DNA of 64,000 nt, taken from NCBI GenBank assembly GCA_030737875.1, contig CM060922.1, positions 226,965,835 to 227,029,834 on the forward strand, given 5' to 3'. Both the position numbers and the translations under genes were made by a program. The stretch comes from Allium sativum. Its lineage: Eukaryota; Streptophyta; Magnoliopsida; Asparagales; Amaryllidaceae. This document shows, one piece after another, positions 46,336 through 58,200 of this stretch; within the stretch, counting starts at the first letter, position 1; every line of letters starts with the position of its first letter. Under the pieces are notes generated by a model. The model ran no database searches and was not told the DNA's origin. It was given only the letters and a program-made list of their open reading frames with translations.

Positions 46336-48009
46336 ATGTCTAATTCAAAAAAATCATTGAGAGAAATGTGGGATAATAACCGAAGTAGACGCCCTCTTGA
46401 AGAGTATGAATTTGAATTACAACTCATGAAACAAGATTTTCCAAAATTTCGTGAGCCCAATTTCAACAATTTTCAAAATTTTCCAACCGACCAACATTTT
46501 CAAAATCATAGAAATGATCGAAATTGCGATTTCAATTCAACTTTCAATAATTTCGATTATGGACCACACCCACATCAAAACGGTTTTGAATCCCAATATA
46601 GCTTTGATCCACATAAGTATGGAGTTGGAAACCAATTCGAAAATAATTTTGGATATGAAAATGATTTTCAAATCGATCAAAATCTTCAAAATAATGACCC
46701 ATATCCACAACTTGAATTTAACCAAGATTGCAATTTTCCCTCGAATTTTAACAGTTTTGGTTACGAACATAATTTTTATGATCAAAATGATTTCCAATAT
46801 CAAAACGAAAATTCAAACAACCACCACATTGGAAGTAATTTTGATTGTGAAATTGATATGGACTATAATTTTGAAACTCAAGAAATCCAAAACGAGAGCT
46901 CGCAAATCAACGATTTTGAAGAATACCATCTTAACGTTTTTAGAGAGAGGGTAGAAAGGCTAGATAGACAGCTTAATGAAAAAGATAGAAAGATGGATGA
47001 ACTTCTTTGTTTAATGACAACTTTGAAAGAACAGCGAGAGCAACAAAATCAAATTCAAACATGTGATGAATCAGGAAATAGTCCATTCTTTACTGATGGT
47101 GAAAATTTTCAATTAACAACTTTCGAAATTGAAAATAACGATCTAAATGAAGTTGTTCAAAATTCAACGAATGATCTGGACTTCGATTCTTTTCAAGAAA
47201 AAGATGTAAGCTTAGATTTTTATCTTCCTCTTTCGGGCTGTGAGAAACTTGAAATTTTTGAAATTGAACAGAATAAAGATGTTGAATTTTTCAATTCAAA
47301 TTTGGAAAAGGATTTTAACGAACATGAATTCTTTGGATTGTACAAGGATGAGTTGCCAAATGAGGAAGAAATAGATTCACGTCACGAGTTCGAAAATTTT
47401 AACTGTGAGAAAATTTCAAACGAACTTGAAATTGTCAGTGTCGAAAATACGTTGTTAGTTAATGATGAGAAATGTGATAACATACTCTTGAACAACACTC
47501 AGAATTCGAATTTCACTGAATTTATATACGATCACAAATTTTTGAAACATTACACTGACAAATTTGTTGAATACATGAATTACTTTTGGAATGCTGGCTT
47601 GGTTGAAAAACTTCAGGTTAAGACGACCCTAGATATTTATCTCCTGGACTACAAATCGAGGTATAAAGATGAGATGGTTTTCAAAAACTCTTGCTTGTTA
47701 GAAAACATGTCTAGACATAGTGGGAATGGGACTCATAGGGCAAGAACCAAGTGTGGGGGAAAAAGTTGGTGGAATTCTTTGCATCGCGTTCACCGCAAAC
47801 ACATATATCACTGTATATATGATCCATTCTTACATATAGTTAGATTGCATTTCATTTTACAGATCATTTTGCATCTCATTCACCTTTGGGTGCGATCTTT
47901 CAAATTTAGGAAACGTTTACAGTGGGGACACTGTCTCAATCAAGTGTGGGGGGGAGTCTGCATTTCATCCATTTTCATTTTTCTTCGTTTTTATTTCTTT
48001 TTATTTTAA
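46336..48009 (+). CDS. Element F ORF: Asn/Phe/Gln-rich protein with coiled coil, 557 codons, function unknown
   Basis: I place the start at the ATG at 46336 (MSNSKKSLREMWDNNRS); five codons upstream in frame there is only GTG. Residues about 30-180 are low-complexity, rich in Asn, Phe, Asp, His and Gln, with repeated FxNxxNF-like units (NFNNFQNFP, NSFGYEHNFYD). A short Glu/Arg/Lys coiled coil follows (about residues 195-240). Residues about 250-400 are acidic. A more ordered stretch has 'YTDKFVEYMNYFWNAGLVEK'. The end reads through an AAGTGTGGGGGA tract and a hydrophobic tail, so the natural stop may have been lost or the C-terminus may not be coding. It has no zinc knuckle, protease or polymerase motif and does not resemble Athila Gag that I can recall. 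An undamaged frame in a young element suggests it may be functional. Confidence 0.6.
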   Translation: MSNSKKSLREMWDNNRSRRPLEEYEFELQLMKQDFPKFREPNFNNFQNFPTDQHFQNHRNDRNCDFNSTFNNFDYGPHPHQNGFESQYSFDPHKYGVGNQFENNFGYENDFQIDQNLQNNDPYPQLEFNQDCNFPSNFNSFGYEHNFYDQNDFQYQNENSNNHHIGSNFDCEIDMDYNFETQEIQNESSQINDFEEYHLNVFRERVERLDRQLNEKDRKMDELLCLMTTLKEQREQQNQIQTCDESGNSPFFTDGENFQLTTFEIENNDLNEVVQNSTNDLDFDSFQEKDVSLDFYLPLSGCEKLEIFEIEQNKDVEFFNSNLEKDFNEHEFFGLYKDELPNEEEIDSRHEFENFNCEKISNELEIVSVENTLLVNDEKCDNILLNNTQNSNFTEFIYDHKFLKHYTDKFVEYMNYFWNAGLVEKLQVKTTLDIYLLDYKSRYKDEMVFKNSCLLENMSRHSGNGTHRARTKCGGKSWWNSLHRVHRKHIYHCIYDPFLHIVRLHFILQIILHLIHLWVRSFKFRKRLQWGHCLNQVWGGVCISSIFIFLRFYFFLF

Positions 48010-49225
48010 CCATTTAAGTAGGATCATCATACATTTTAGATTGTAGTAACATACCATAATTTTTTTTTTGGAAGATACGACTCATTTTCAATTGATACAG
48101 CAAAATAAGTTTACAATTTTTAGCCAGTTGATAGTATTTTTCTCTCTCAACTTAGATCGAATAGGAAATACAATGAAAAGTTTAATTTTTGAGGGATAAT
48201 AGTGTAACCGGTACATAGGGAGATTCTTAGGTGATGGCCATGAAATCTATTCTACATTGTAGACTTTGTTTAAATAAGTGGAGGACTTAAAAGACTTATA
48301 TTGGCTTTTCAAATCTTTAAAACTAAGTTGTGTTAAGTTGAATTCGCGTAACTCTCTTTTGTGCTTATATTTTCGATAACAATAATAATAGTATTCCAAG
48401 GGTATCCAACATTGCTTGTATATCGAGCGTTGGTGTGCAAACCCGCCAAGCTCTATCCGACACGTTGTTGACAAAGTCAAAGTTGGAATATCTTGGTCTC
48501 ATTTTATGAGATTGGACACCTAAGGATTACCGACACGTTGTTGACAAAGTCAAAGTCGGCCTGCACAATCCGCCAAGCTCTTTACCTACTCTCCGTTAGT
48601 CCGCGAGGCAGTGCATGGGTGGTAAACCTTGGTCTTTTTAGTTAGGTGTATGTACTTAATCATAAATCTTAAAATTTTATAGAATAAAGAATAAGCGATG
48701 ATACCCAAACACTTCTTGACCTTATTGATTTGACTAGCCATACATGAGAAAATTAGAATACCACTTTGCAAACTGTGCCAAGCAAACTAAGAATTTATTT
48801 CATGGCTGCACTATGTTATCGACCGAACTAACTGGCCAAACTGGAATTTAACATTTGAAAACTTGATTTATATTGAAAATTTGTGACAAGTCGAGGTATC
48901 TAAAATAAAATCAACTGGTTAGAAATTATTAACTTAACTTGTTGTACCACTTTCCTAAAATAAGTCGTGTTGTCATTTTTCGTTTTTATTTTTTGCATAT
49001 GTCCATTGCATTCATGTAGTTTCATTAGAATCATAGCATACTGCATTTGGATTTTGTGGGTAGTATCCGCTGAAAACCCTCACGAGACACCACTCGTCCT
49101 ACTAGGGACACCTAGAGGTTTAACGGCTTGTTGCATACGCTCAATGCAATCGTGTTTCCTACGAAAGTGTGACCTATCTAGTTAGTTTTCCATTTTCTTT
49201 TTTTACTCGAGGACGAGTAAAAGAT
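48010..49225 (+). other. Element F 3' untranslated internal region
   Basis: AT-rich with no supported gene. It contains a 27-bp direct repeat (48457-48483 and 48530-48556) and ends with 'CTCGAGGACGAGTAAAAG', a typical Athila segment before the polypurine tract. Confidence 0.55.
48457..48556. repeat. 27-bp direct repeat in element F
   Basis: 'CCGACACGTTGTTGACAAAG' plus TCAAAGT occurs at 48457 and 48530, a 73-bp period. 'CCGCCAAGCTCT' also occurs on both sides (48443 and 48569). Confidence 0.85.
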
Positions 49226-49240
49226 AAGTGTGGGGGTATT
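49226..49240 (+). other. Polypurine tract of element F
   Basis: AAGTGTGGGGGTATT ends directly at the 3' LTR start TGATTGACAT. Near-identical tracts occur at 47749-47760 and 47942-47954. Confidence 0.85.
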
Positions 49241-50396
49241 TGATTGACATAGAAATGTGTTTATTTTTACGCTCATATCTTATCTTTATTGTAAATAAAT
49301 AAATATTACTTTGGGTATTTTCGTGTGTTTTCACAGGTTGTTAAATAAATGTCTCCTTCATTCAATTAAAGACCAATTGCATAGGAAATGCTACTTCTTG
49401 GAATCAACAAATTTTCAATCATAAAGAAAGCTGTAGCACACTGATAAAGCCTGGAAATTTGGACAGAGTGTTCTGAGTTCAGCCACCGCCAAAGCCCTAT
49501 TTTTTGCTGAAGAAAAGAACAAATACATTGCCTCCGTCGCTTTGAAGAATAAAGAGACTAGTGCTATATTATATATATATATTTATATGTATATAACATA
49601 TGCACTAAGATTTGAAGAGCTAGACATTTTCTTCTCAATGAAATCAATTGAAAATCTTGCATATTTACTTGCCATTGAGGAGAAGACTTGACATATATTT
49701 ACCAGAATGCAACTCAATCAAATGCCACATGTCAGCAATCAAGGAGGGAGAATCATCATAGAACATCTCAAATCTATATCCATATCTCTTTTATTTGTAA
49801 ATAGAATATCTCAAGAGATATTTCTTGGCCCAAAAGTCATATAGGATGGAGGCTACAACCCCTATAAATACCTATTGTATTCATTGTAACAACCATCGAT
49901 TATTCTGTAATTCTTCTGCCATTAACAAAGTTCTTCTTTTTATTTTTCTGCTATTTTCTAATTTCTTAGCAATTAGTGTTGTCTACACGATTAGATTCGG
50001 TAGAGCATTAATTGTATTTTTCACTTATTTTCATTAGCGATTGACCGTCTGATTAGATTCAGCGGTAATCCTAATTCTTATTTTCTGTTCGTTTAATTTT
50101 GTTCTGCAATTTTATTTCCATTGTTCTATTTTATCTTTCATCATTGGATTCATTACAGATCCGATTAGATTCGAATCTGTAGTGAATTTAATTACATCTT
50201 TTATTTGTAGTTTCAATTTTTATTTTGCTTTGCGAAAAAAATCAACCTCTAAGCTTTGTCTAACTCGCCCAAGAGATTAGATAAATAATTGATTTAATTC
50301 ACCTCCCTGTGTTCGACCTGTATGCTACACACCTGTATGCTTGCAGAATTTAATTTAAATGTCGCGCTTTTCTAATTCATAGACTAGCGTCGATCA
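49241..50396 (+). repeat. Element F 3' LTR (1156 bp)
   Basis: Nearly identical to 42533-43690. Visible differences are a 2-bp shorter TA run, AAAGG/AAAGA near 49428, GATTCGA/GATTCGG near 49999, and two C/T or G/A changes near 50180-50192. The TATA box is at 49863-49870. Confidence 0.93.
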
Positions 50397-50401
50397 ACTA
50401 T
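50397..50401. repeat. Target-site duplication of element F, right copy
   Basis: ACTAT, matching 42528-42532. Confidence 0.88.
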
Positions 50402-51042
50402 GCACTTATAATAGTATCAAATGATTTGTTTTAAACGTACCAAGCATGTTTGGCTATTATAAGGGAAAACCCTATCTCCCGACTTGCGTTGCATTGTGTG
50501 ATAGGACCTGGGTCTTATAATAGCTTCATTTTTCCAAAAAGCATTGCGCTGTTTTATTACATGCACTGGTATTCTTGGGAGGAAACCCGTTCTGTGTTAT
50601 ACGGCGTGGTCCCTTGATTTACTTTATTTTAAAATAAAGATTAATAACTGTTTTTAGTTATCACACCAGTCACATGACTGACTTGGAGTTTATTGTTTTA
50701 ACCTAAACTCTGGGTGCCCCTATTTTCCGCACGGGCAGCTAGTAGTTTTGGTTTTACAGATTTATATTCATAGGAACCTGGTTTACAGCTGGAATGATAT
50801 TCGGAAAGCTTTGTATCCGTATATCTCCTTCAGTTGCGTTTTGTATTATTTTCCGCTGCTATGTAATGTATTGTAATATCTGATATTTTTCTGTTGTATA
50901 TTATTTGTTTATACTCTGTATATTCTTGTAATATGATGAAATTGTTGTAATAAACAATGAAATGTTCTTCTGTTTGCGTTCTGATTCATCTTATCCTCAA
51001 AGCAATTCGAGTTTCCCGTAAGGGGGATTTCGGGTCGTGACA
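50402..51042 (+). mobile_element. LTR family B, copy B2, distal end
   Basis: It continues B2 after element F and ends with TTTCGGGTCGTGACA at 51042, comparable to the GGGTCGTTACA ends of element A. No primer-binding site follows, so B2 is a 3' LTR or a solo LTR. Confidence 0.65.
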
Positions 51043-51214
51043 CAACAACTTCAAAATAAACTTACCTGCATTTTAAACTCAATATTTCAATCTCAGGTAA
51101 ATTTAACGTTTAAATTCTCGCTTTAAATTTAGCTCCGTCAAATTATTCTTAAAATTAATCATTTTAAATATTTAAATTAATTAAATATTCTTATATAAAA
51201 ATCCAGGTTGTTAC
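51043..51214 (-). mobile_element. LTR stub with TGTAACAACC start (minus strand)
   Basis: On the minus strand, 51214 begins TGTAACAACCTGG and continues AT-rich, resembling the starts of families A and B. Only about 170 bp is present before it abuts the B2 end. It is probably a broken LTR. Confidence 0.4.
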
Positions 51215-51702
51215 AGCGTCACTGTCTAGAACATGAAGAGAAACATGCCCAAATACCGAGGCAAATAAAAAATTTAATTTTAATTCATATTTGCTGTTTA
51301 AATTTGTTTCTTTTTCAATTTGCTACGTTGTTATTTTTTTGGTAGGTATAACGGACGGCTGGATAATTTCTAAAGCAAACACACGAAAAATTCAAACGAG
51401 TGTGAGTGAGTGGGCAAATATTGTACATGAGTGTAAAAGTGTATAGTGAGGATATGAATGTACATATATGAGAGTTTGTATAGTGATCGTGAATTGTAAA
51501 ATAGTGGGAATCGAATTGTGCACTATTAAGCATGTAATAAAATATTTATTTAAATAAAATTTCTATTCAAAATTTAAATTTTGATTTTGAATATTTTGTT
51601 CTATAAATATTTATTTATTTACGTGGAAAAATAGAATAGTACAATAACAAACACATTTATCGAATATATATGTTTATTATTATCAAACAAAAATCATCAA
51701 CA
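51215..51702 (-). mobile_element. Element C-family LTR fragment (5' end), minus strand
   Basis: The reverse complement starts TGTTGATGATTTTTGTTTGA at 51702 and is colinear with 23077-23720. Shared blocks include 'AAATGTGTTTGTTA' and 'TACTATTCTAT' early, and 'ATTGCCTC'/'GTGTTTCTC'-like sequence late. It is diverged. It is the repeat edge closest to the PTAC3 promoter. Confidence 0.6.
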
Positions 51703-51977
51703 ACGTCAAGTTCTCTCTCTATAGGGATCAGTGTGATTCATCACATAAAGAAGTGGAGCTTGACACTTTTCCGAGGACTTCGTCAAGTCAACGAGGTTCC
51801 ATCTGAATTTTTTTAAGGAGATATTAGAAGTAATGTTTATTTTAGGGAGCTTTACACAATTCCATTATATTCGAGTATTCTTACTGACTCACCCGTCTTA
51901 AACTCGAAAAAGCAAATGAATAGTCAATAAAATCTTTCAAATGTACAAACGACGAACCGCTACAAATACCAAAACAC

Positions 51978-51984
51978 TATAAAT
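51978..51984 (+). promoter_or_regulatory. Putative PTAC3 core promoter TATA box
   Basis: TATAAAT in context CACTATAAATTTG, 254 bp before the start codon, followed by a pyrimidine-rich leader (TTTATTTCTTTATTTTC). A second candidate is the TA run at 52164-52176, 56 bp before the start codon. Which is used cannot be told from sequence. Between 51703 and 51977 I see no other feature. Confidence 0.4.
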
Positions 51985-52231
51985 TTGTGCATTGCTGATT
52001 CTGCGTTGTTTTCATTTAATTTCAAAGTTTATTTCTTTATTTTCTATTTCCGGAGGGTCGACACAACTTTTGGTGCAAACCCTTGCTCGCTGCTGGTTTA
52101 ATTTGTTATGTTTTCCTACTCGCTTTAAACCTTGATTTCTAAAATTTAATTATGTATCCATTAATATATATATAATCCCCGGCTAAAAGGCTAAAATCCT
52201 TCTCCCCTTATCCCAGATTTCCTATTCAAAA

Positions 52232-55200
52232 ATGTCGTTTTTCTTCTCCACGCCAATTAGACTTCCCCCAGTTTTACAGAAAAGTCCTAACAGGTTACCC
52301 AAGTCATTTTCTGCACTCTCAACTCCATCCAAAACGTCCCGGCGTAAAAAGCAATCTTCAAAAGACGAAGACAGCAATACTAGCCTACTTCCCGCTTCTT
52401 TAGTTTCCGCGATTGAAAGAGGTCTAAGATTTACATTCATGGAAGAGTTGATGCATGCAGCGCGCGAGAAGGATGCTGCTGCTGTTTCGGATGTTATGTA
52501 TGATATGGTTGCTGCGGGACTGAGCCCGGGCCCTAGGTCGTTTCATGGCCTCATTGTTGCGCATTGTCTTGTTGGTGATGTTGATGGCGCGGTACAAATT
52601 TTCTTTTTTAATTTGTTATTGAAAATTTGATAGTTTTGAGCTGTAGTTGAATCCTGTTAATCTTTGTTGAAACGGCTGCTATCATGCTAAACATATAATT
52701 TATGTAACTGTAAAACATAGTCATTTGATGCTTTGAGCTATGCATGGTCCAAATAAAAATGCAGGCTCTTTTCTATTTTGTTAACTTGTAATTTGTCCGA
52801 GATCTGTATCAATTACCATGTAAGTGCTACTAGTAATTATCTGTGAGAGCATACATGACTTTTAGATTAATTTTGGTTCACAACTGGTCACTGTGTAGAT
52901 CTAATACTCTTTTAATCTGTTATATGTAATGATATTATATTATTTGATTTGATCGAAGGGAAGATTGTTAAAAATTAACTGAAAAACATTTCATAAACAT
53001 TATTAATCATGAACACTAAAGAAAAGCTTATGATGTAAGGAATTTAGAAAAACAGGAATATATATGGAGAATTCAAGCAGATGTATAATATTTCTTTATA
53101 TCTGTTTACATTACTAGTTAACCCGTGTTAATAACAATGTTTATGTTCAGATGCGGTCTCTGAGAAGAGAGTTGAGTGCAGGCATCTGTCCTCTGCAGGA
53201 AACATTTATTGCTCTGGTTCGTCTGTTTGGATCTAAAGGTTATGCAACAAGAGGTTTAGAGATTCTTGCAGCTATGGAAAAATTGAAGTTTGATATTCGC
53301 AAGGCTTGGCTAGTCCTTGTTGGTACTTGTATAATACATTGTCAAATGTATTTCAGTTTATTTCACCTTCATCCCAACCATGAATTTTTTTGCTTATGAA
53401 TGTAGAGGAGTTGGTTAGGAATAACTTCTTAGAAGAGGCAAATAATGCATTTTTAAAAGGTGCTAATGGAGGATTGAGAGCTACCGATGAGCTTTACGAT
53501 CTCTTAATTGAAGAAGATTGTAAAGCTGGGGACCATTCAAATGCTTTGACTATTGCATATGAGATGGAGTCCGCAGGTAGAATGGCTACGACTAAGCATT
53601 TCAACTGCCTTCTTAGCGTCCAGGTAATATATATCGCTTTGCAAGTTCGCATAAGTTAAATTCATATTCAGTTTGCACTGTGTTGAATCAATTGATATGG
53701 TTTGGACATTGTAGATATATTCTTACGTGTGGCAATTTTAAGCATTTGTTCTTTGTCCTCTAAAATAGAAAAATTGAAAACAAATTGCTATGTTAAAAAC
53801 AGCAATCTAAACCAAAAGTAACACATGATGTCACCATAATTTGATTGCAAGCAAAATACGTAATCAACTCAGTCAATAAAATGTAGTTCTGAAAATGTAA
53901 CTAAATTGCACTTTCCCAATTTGCAACATGGAACCTGCAACTTAGCTTGTACTTTGGAAAGATGCAAGTCTCATTTTCTTTATCCATTAAATTTGCAGAT
54001 GAGGTAAACTAGAATTGATTTCATAGAAAGACAAGCCACTTAAAAAATAAACCAAATAGTGGAATCTGGTTTATGATCTTAGGCCAATCGCTGATAATTT
54101 TTGGTAGTTTTAAAAGGATTGTATAGAGAAGTACATCAACAGAAACAACAAAGAATATAGGAAAATAGACAGTATGAAGTAAATATGTATTTAGCCCTCC
54201 TAAAATATATAAGATCCGTGCAAGAACTTCACTTATTTCATATGATTGATTACAAACACATAGGTGTGTTCTTAGTAAACTCAATGAAAATCGATCTTTT
54301 TTCTATCAATATCAAATTCGATACTAAATCGGAAGATCCTTTGTTTAATTTGGAGATGGTAAATTGTAAATATATGCAATTCAATTTCAAATGCTTGTTA
54401 TCCCTTTTTCAAATTGCAAAGTAAATACATGTTATTGTAAATATTTACAGTTTCTTCTACGTTTTTGCAAAATATTTACGCTTTTACGGAATCATGACAT
54501 ATGAATGTAGTTGGATGTTAGTAAAATTTATGAGAATGACCATAACAACGTTCCAAATGGACATATTTATTCATGCACGTAAAATGCAAGTATGTGCATG
54601 TAAAATGCAAATATTTGCGAAATGTGCTTTATATCGTACCTAATTTTGCGAAATATAAATTCCAACTGAAACATATAATTTAAGGGTTGTGTTGAGAGAA
54701 GTATACAATCTGTGATTAAATGGTAAAAATGAAATTCCACTAAGATATTTCACATGAGAGATATTATTTTTTCGGTGCAGCATTAATTATAACAGATAGT
54801 TCGAAGTTCATTCGAATTAATTTGTAGAATGTGATCAGTCGACATTATTTGTCAGTACATGTGTTGATAATTTGACCCGATGGATTGGCTTTGGACTTGA
54901 TCCAACGGGTCTCGATTCTAATAGGGTTGGGTTTGTGGAGTCTAACTTATACATTTTAAAATCTTGACTCGACATTCGATTCAGATTGAGTCGGTTCAGG
55001 TTTGGTTGGGTAATAACACAAGAATGTACATATTTTCTCTTTTTTTGTCTAACATACCTGGTCGGATTGGTTTTTCATGCTATTTTTCTTTGCATAGGCT
55101 CGGTCGGGATGAAGATTATTAGGATCTATACTAATATAGGTCTGAATTGTGATAGCCACACCGTCTTAATAGCAGAACTTGCTCAAAACGATAGATAATC

Positions 55201-58200
55201 ATCGGGGTATGAATAGTATCAACTACAGAATAAAAAATAGAGATAAATACAACTCAGAATCTCGTAGCGGAAATAAATAAGTATATAAGTAGTTCATGAA
55301 GCTAGTACAAAAATTTAGGCGGCGTTTGGTTTACGCTTTAGTTTCCACCCATAGTAAAATGCGAACGATACATGTATAATGCCAAAAACGATCGTTTTAG
55401 AAAACAAAGCTAATACACAAAATAAAAAATAACTTTTATTTGTTTTCCCTATTTTGAAAATTAACACAAAAAATAGAGATAATATATCATTTTGTCGTCC
55501 CTCTCTCCTTTACGTGGTCCCCTCCATCACCACTTCAATCCCTTCGTCATCCCTTAAATTTTCTTATGTTTTGTTATCAAGATTGAAAACTCAGAACTCA
55601 AAATATACTTTAAACCAAACACTACCTTACATTTTATTATCAGAAATAAAACAAACTGAAAATAATAGAAGTTCAATAACAACATAACTAAATTGAAATG
55701 ATGAGATAAATATGAAGTTATAGCAATGCATTTGTCTCTAGAAAACGATCCTCAGCTGTAATACTCAAACTGATCCGAGCATAATGGAAAAACACGGTAC
55801 TCATGTCAGAACTAACATTCTCATGTAAATAAACCAAAAAATGCAAAGTAGCTTAAGAGATGTTGCAGGATTTTTCATCTTCTAAGGATTCATTAAACTA
55901 TACACTTATATATATAATAAGATACCCTATGTATAAAATGTCTATCAGTATAATATTGAAATTCCATTAAAGCGTTACTCATATTGCTCCTTAACACATT
56001 TTATATGCATGTAGTCTATGCAGGTGGGCTGCACACAACCCTACCTAACCCATATAAACTCAACCTAGACCATTCTAGTTCGGGTCGGATATAGGTTACA
56101 ACTTCTGACACATATTATATACGAGTCGGGTTTATATTTTGTTCAACCCAACCTTATATTAAAAAACTAATTTAATATCATCTCACTTAAAAATTAGAAT
56201 AGTATAATCCTAGAATAATATTATGTATTTTATAGTAAATATACCAAAAAACATATTTCACGTCAATCCAAACTAGATAGAATTTGACAAATACATTTTA
56301 AAGAGCATTTTAGTGTATTTTAAAATGAAACACTTGTTCAACTATGTAGTAAATTAATTATGCCATGTTGGCATTTTTGTGTATGTGTTTTTGGCTGTGC
56401 TTTAGTCGCAACAGTTTGGGTTGCCATGTTTTTATGAGCCATCGAAAGAAGACTTTTTTCTCCAATTTTGATTATGATTTCTATTTGAAAAAAAAGTGTT
56501 TTACAATTAGGTTTTAATAATATGTCTTATAACGAATCGCTTATTTTAAATGCATCATGCTAGCTTAAATCTGATATATTATACTGAATATTTTAATATA
56601 TATATATATATGTTTTAAAATCTCTTATATTCTCATTTTTATTATATTCAAGCAACCCAACCCTACTAAATCCGAGTCCCTATGCAGTTAAAGCCCCGCT
56701 AAAGCCCCGCAATATCCCCGCTATAACCCATAGCGCTCTTCAACTGCTACGCTATTTCAATTTAGCGCTGATGAATGGTAGATCCGCTTTTAGCCCCGCT
56801 ATATTTCGCTGCATCCACTAAATCAACGTTTTTTAGCATCCGCTTTAGCAATATTAATCTATAGAGCTTGATTTAACTAGTTCTCTTTTAAAAAAAATTG
56901 TAAAGTTAGCGTAAATTGCTAAATTTAAGTCATAGGTGCCTAATATATGGTAATAGTCAATTACATTCATCAAATTTAGCATGAATAACTATGATATTCC
57001 ACAATTTTGTTATATAAGATTAATTAATACTAGTTTTTTATGCACATATAATATGAGAAAGATGATTAATTAATTTTAAAATATTTAATTTTACATATAA
57101 TGAATCTTTTTACGTCTCCGCTATAGCCCCGCTATTTTCCCGCTTTATCCCCGCTACACCTTTTTGCACCTCCACCTCTATAGAACCGCTAAGTACTTTA
57201 ACTGTACAGAACTCGACCCAACCCATACTTCAATCCAACCTGATATAGGATCGGATATAAGTTGAACTACCTTAAACCCATACCTATACGGGTCGGATGA
57301 AATATTTGGTCTAACCCGACCCAACTCATACTTTGTGCAGCCCTATTAATGTAGATACCGTAACATCATCGTAGATTGATAACTGTCAGAGGGTTCTCTT
57401 ATTGGTACAATACAAATTAAAACCGTAGCTGGCTCGTATAAGGATAAAATATAATAAGACACGTGAAGCAATGTCCAACGTAGGATTCTATTAGTTTACC
57501 CTTTCTGTCTGGTCGTAACCCAACGACGACCACGTCTATCAATCCAAAATCTAATGGGTGCATCCATCAAGTTCAAATTAATGATGGTAGTACGATGAAA
57601 AAAATGTCCGCAAGAGGTAGCTAACCTTATTGGCTAGACGTGGACTCATGCTTTAGTCATTTTAATTTAACATAAGTGTCAGGTCATCTGTCATCGTTCT
57701 CTTACTTCATTCTCTATCGCCCTGACCACATTGACTAAGGTGGATGGAACAAATCCTCCCATAGCCCAGCTATCTTCGGAAGTGATAAGGATCAATCAGC
57801 GGCATTAAGAGTGAAGTATTCGACATTCCTATCTCCACCACTAGCACTTGAATCTATGTTAGCAGTGATTGACTGGCTTATAGTAGTATGCGACTTGCCT
57901 CTTCTCTTACTCTTTCAACCACTACATTCTAGATAACGTCTGTTGTATACACGGTTATTAAAGTTGCTCCGGGATTGACACATAGTATGTCAATGTCAGT
58001 CTTTTTAACAACCAATCGTTTGTTTTAGTCATTTATATTTTGAAAACATATTCATACTACATGAATTGTGATTATTCATATTCCAAATTGCTATGTGCAC
58101 AATTGCCGTTTTAACAATCCAATTTTTAAGAAAGTTCAATTCAAAATTTACTTTATCCTGTACAAACTCAATTCGAACAAATTTCCATTTATTTCAAGTC

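Larger units (their letters stand above)
42533..50396 (+). mobile_element. Element F: non-autonomous Athila-like Ty3/gypsy retrotransposon
   Basis: A complete 7.86-kb element with ACTAT duplications. LTRs of 1158 and 1156 bp differ at only about five positions plus one (TA) unit, so it is young. The primer site TGGCGCCGTTGCCGGGGA (Asp-tRNA type) and the tract AAGTGTGGGGG before the 3' LTR are Athila hallmarks. The internal 5.55 kb lacks capsid, protease, RT, RNase H and integrase; the only long frame (46336-48009) is Asn/Phe/Gln-rich. It therefore depends on helper proteins. It is inserted in LTR copy B2. Confidence 0.9.

Noticed and set aside
46451..46954. Ile/Thr-rich frames overlapping the element F ORF on both strands
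   Set aside because: Shadows of the Asn/Phe-rich frame caused by its biased codons.
53390..53659. Separate short gene starting at the ATG near 53390
   Set aside because: It is PTAC3 exon 3 read through its acceptor and donor; splice sites and protein colinearity show one gene.
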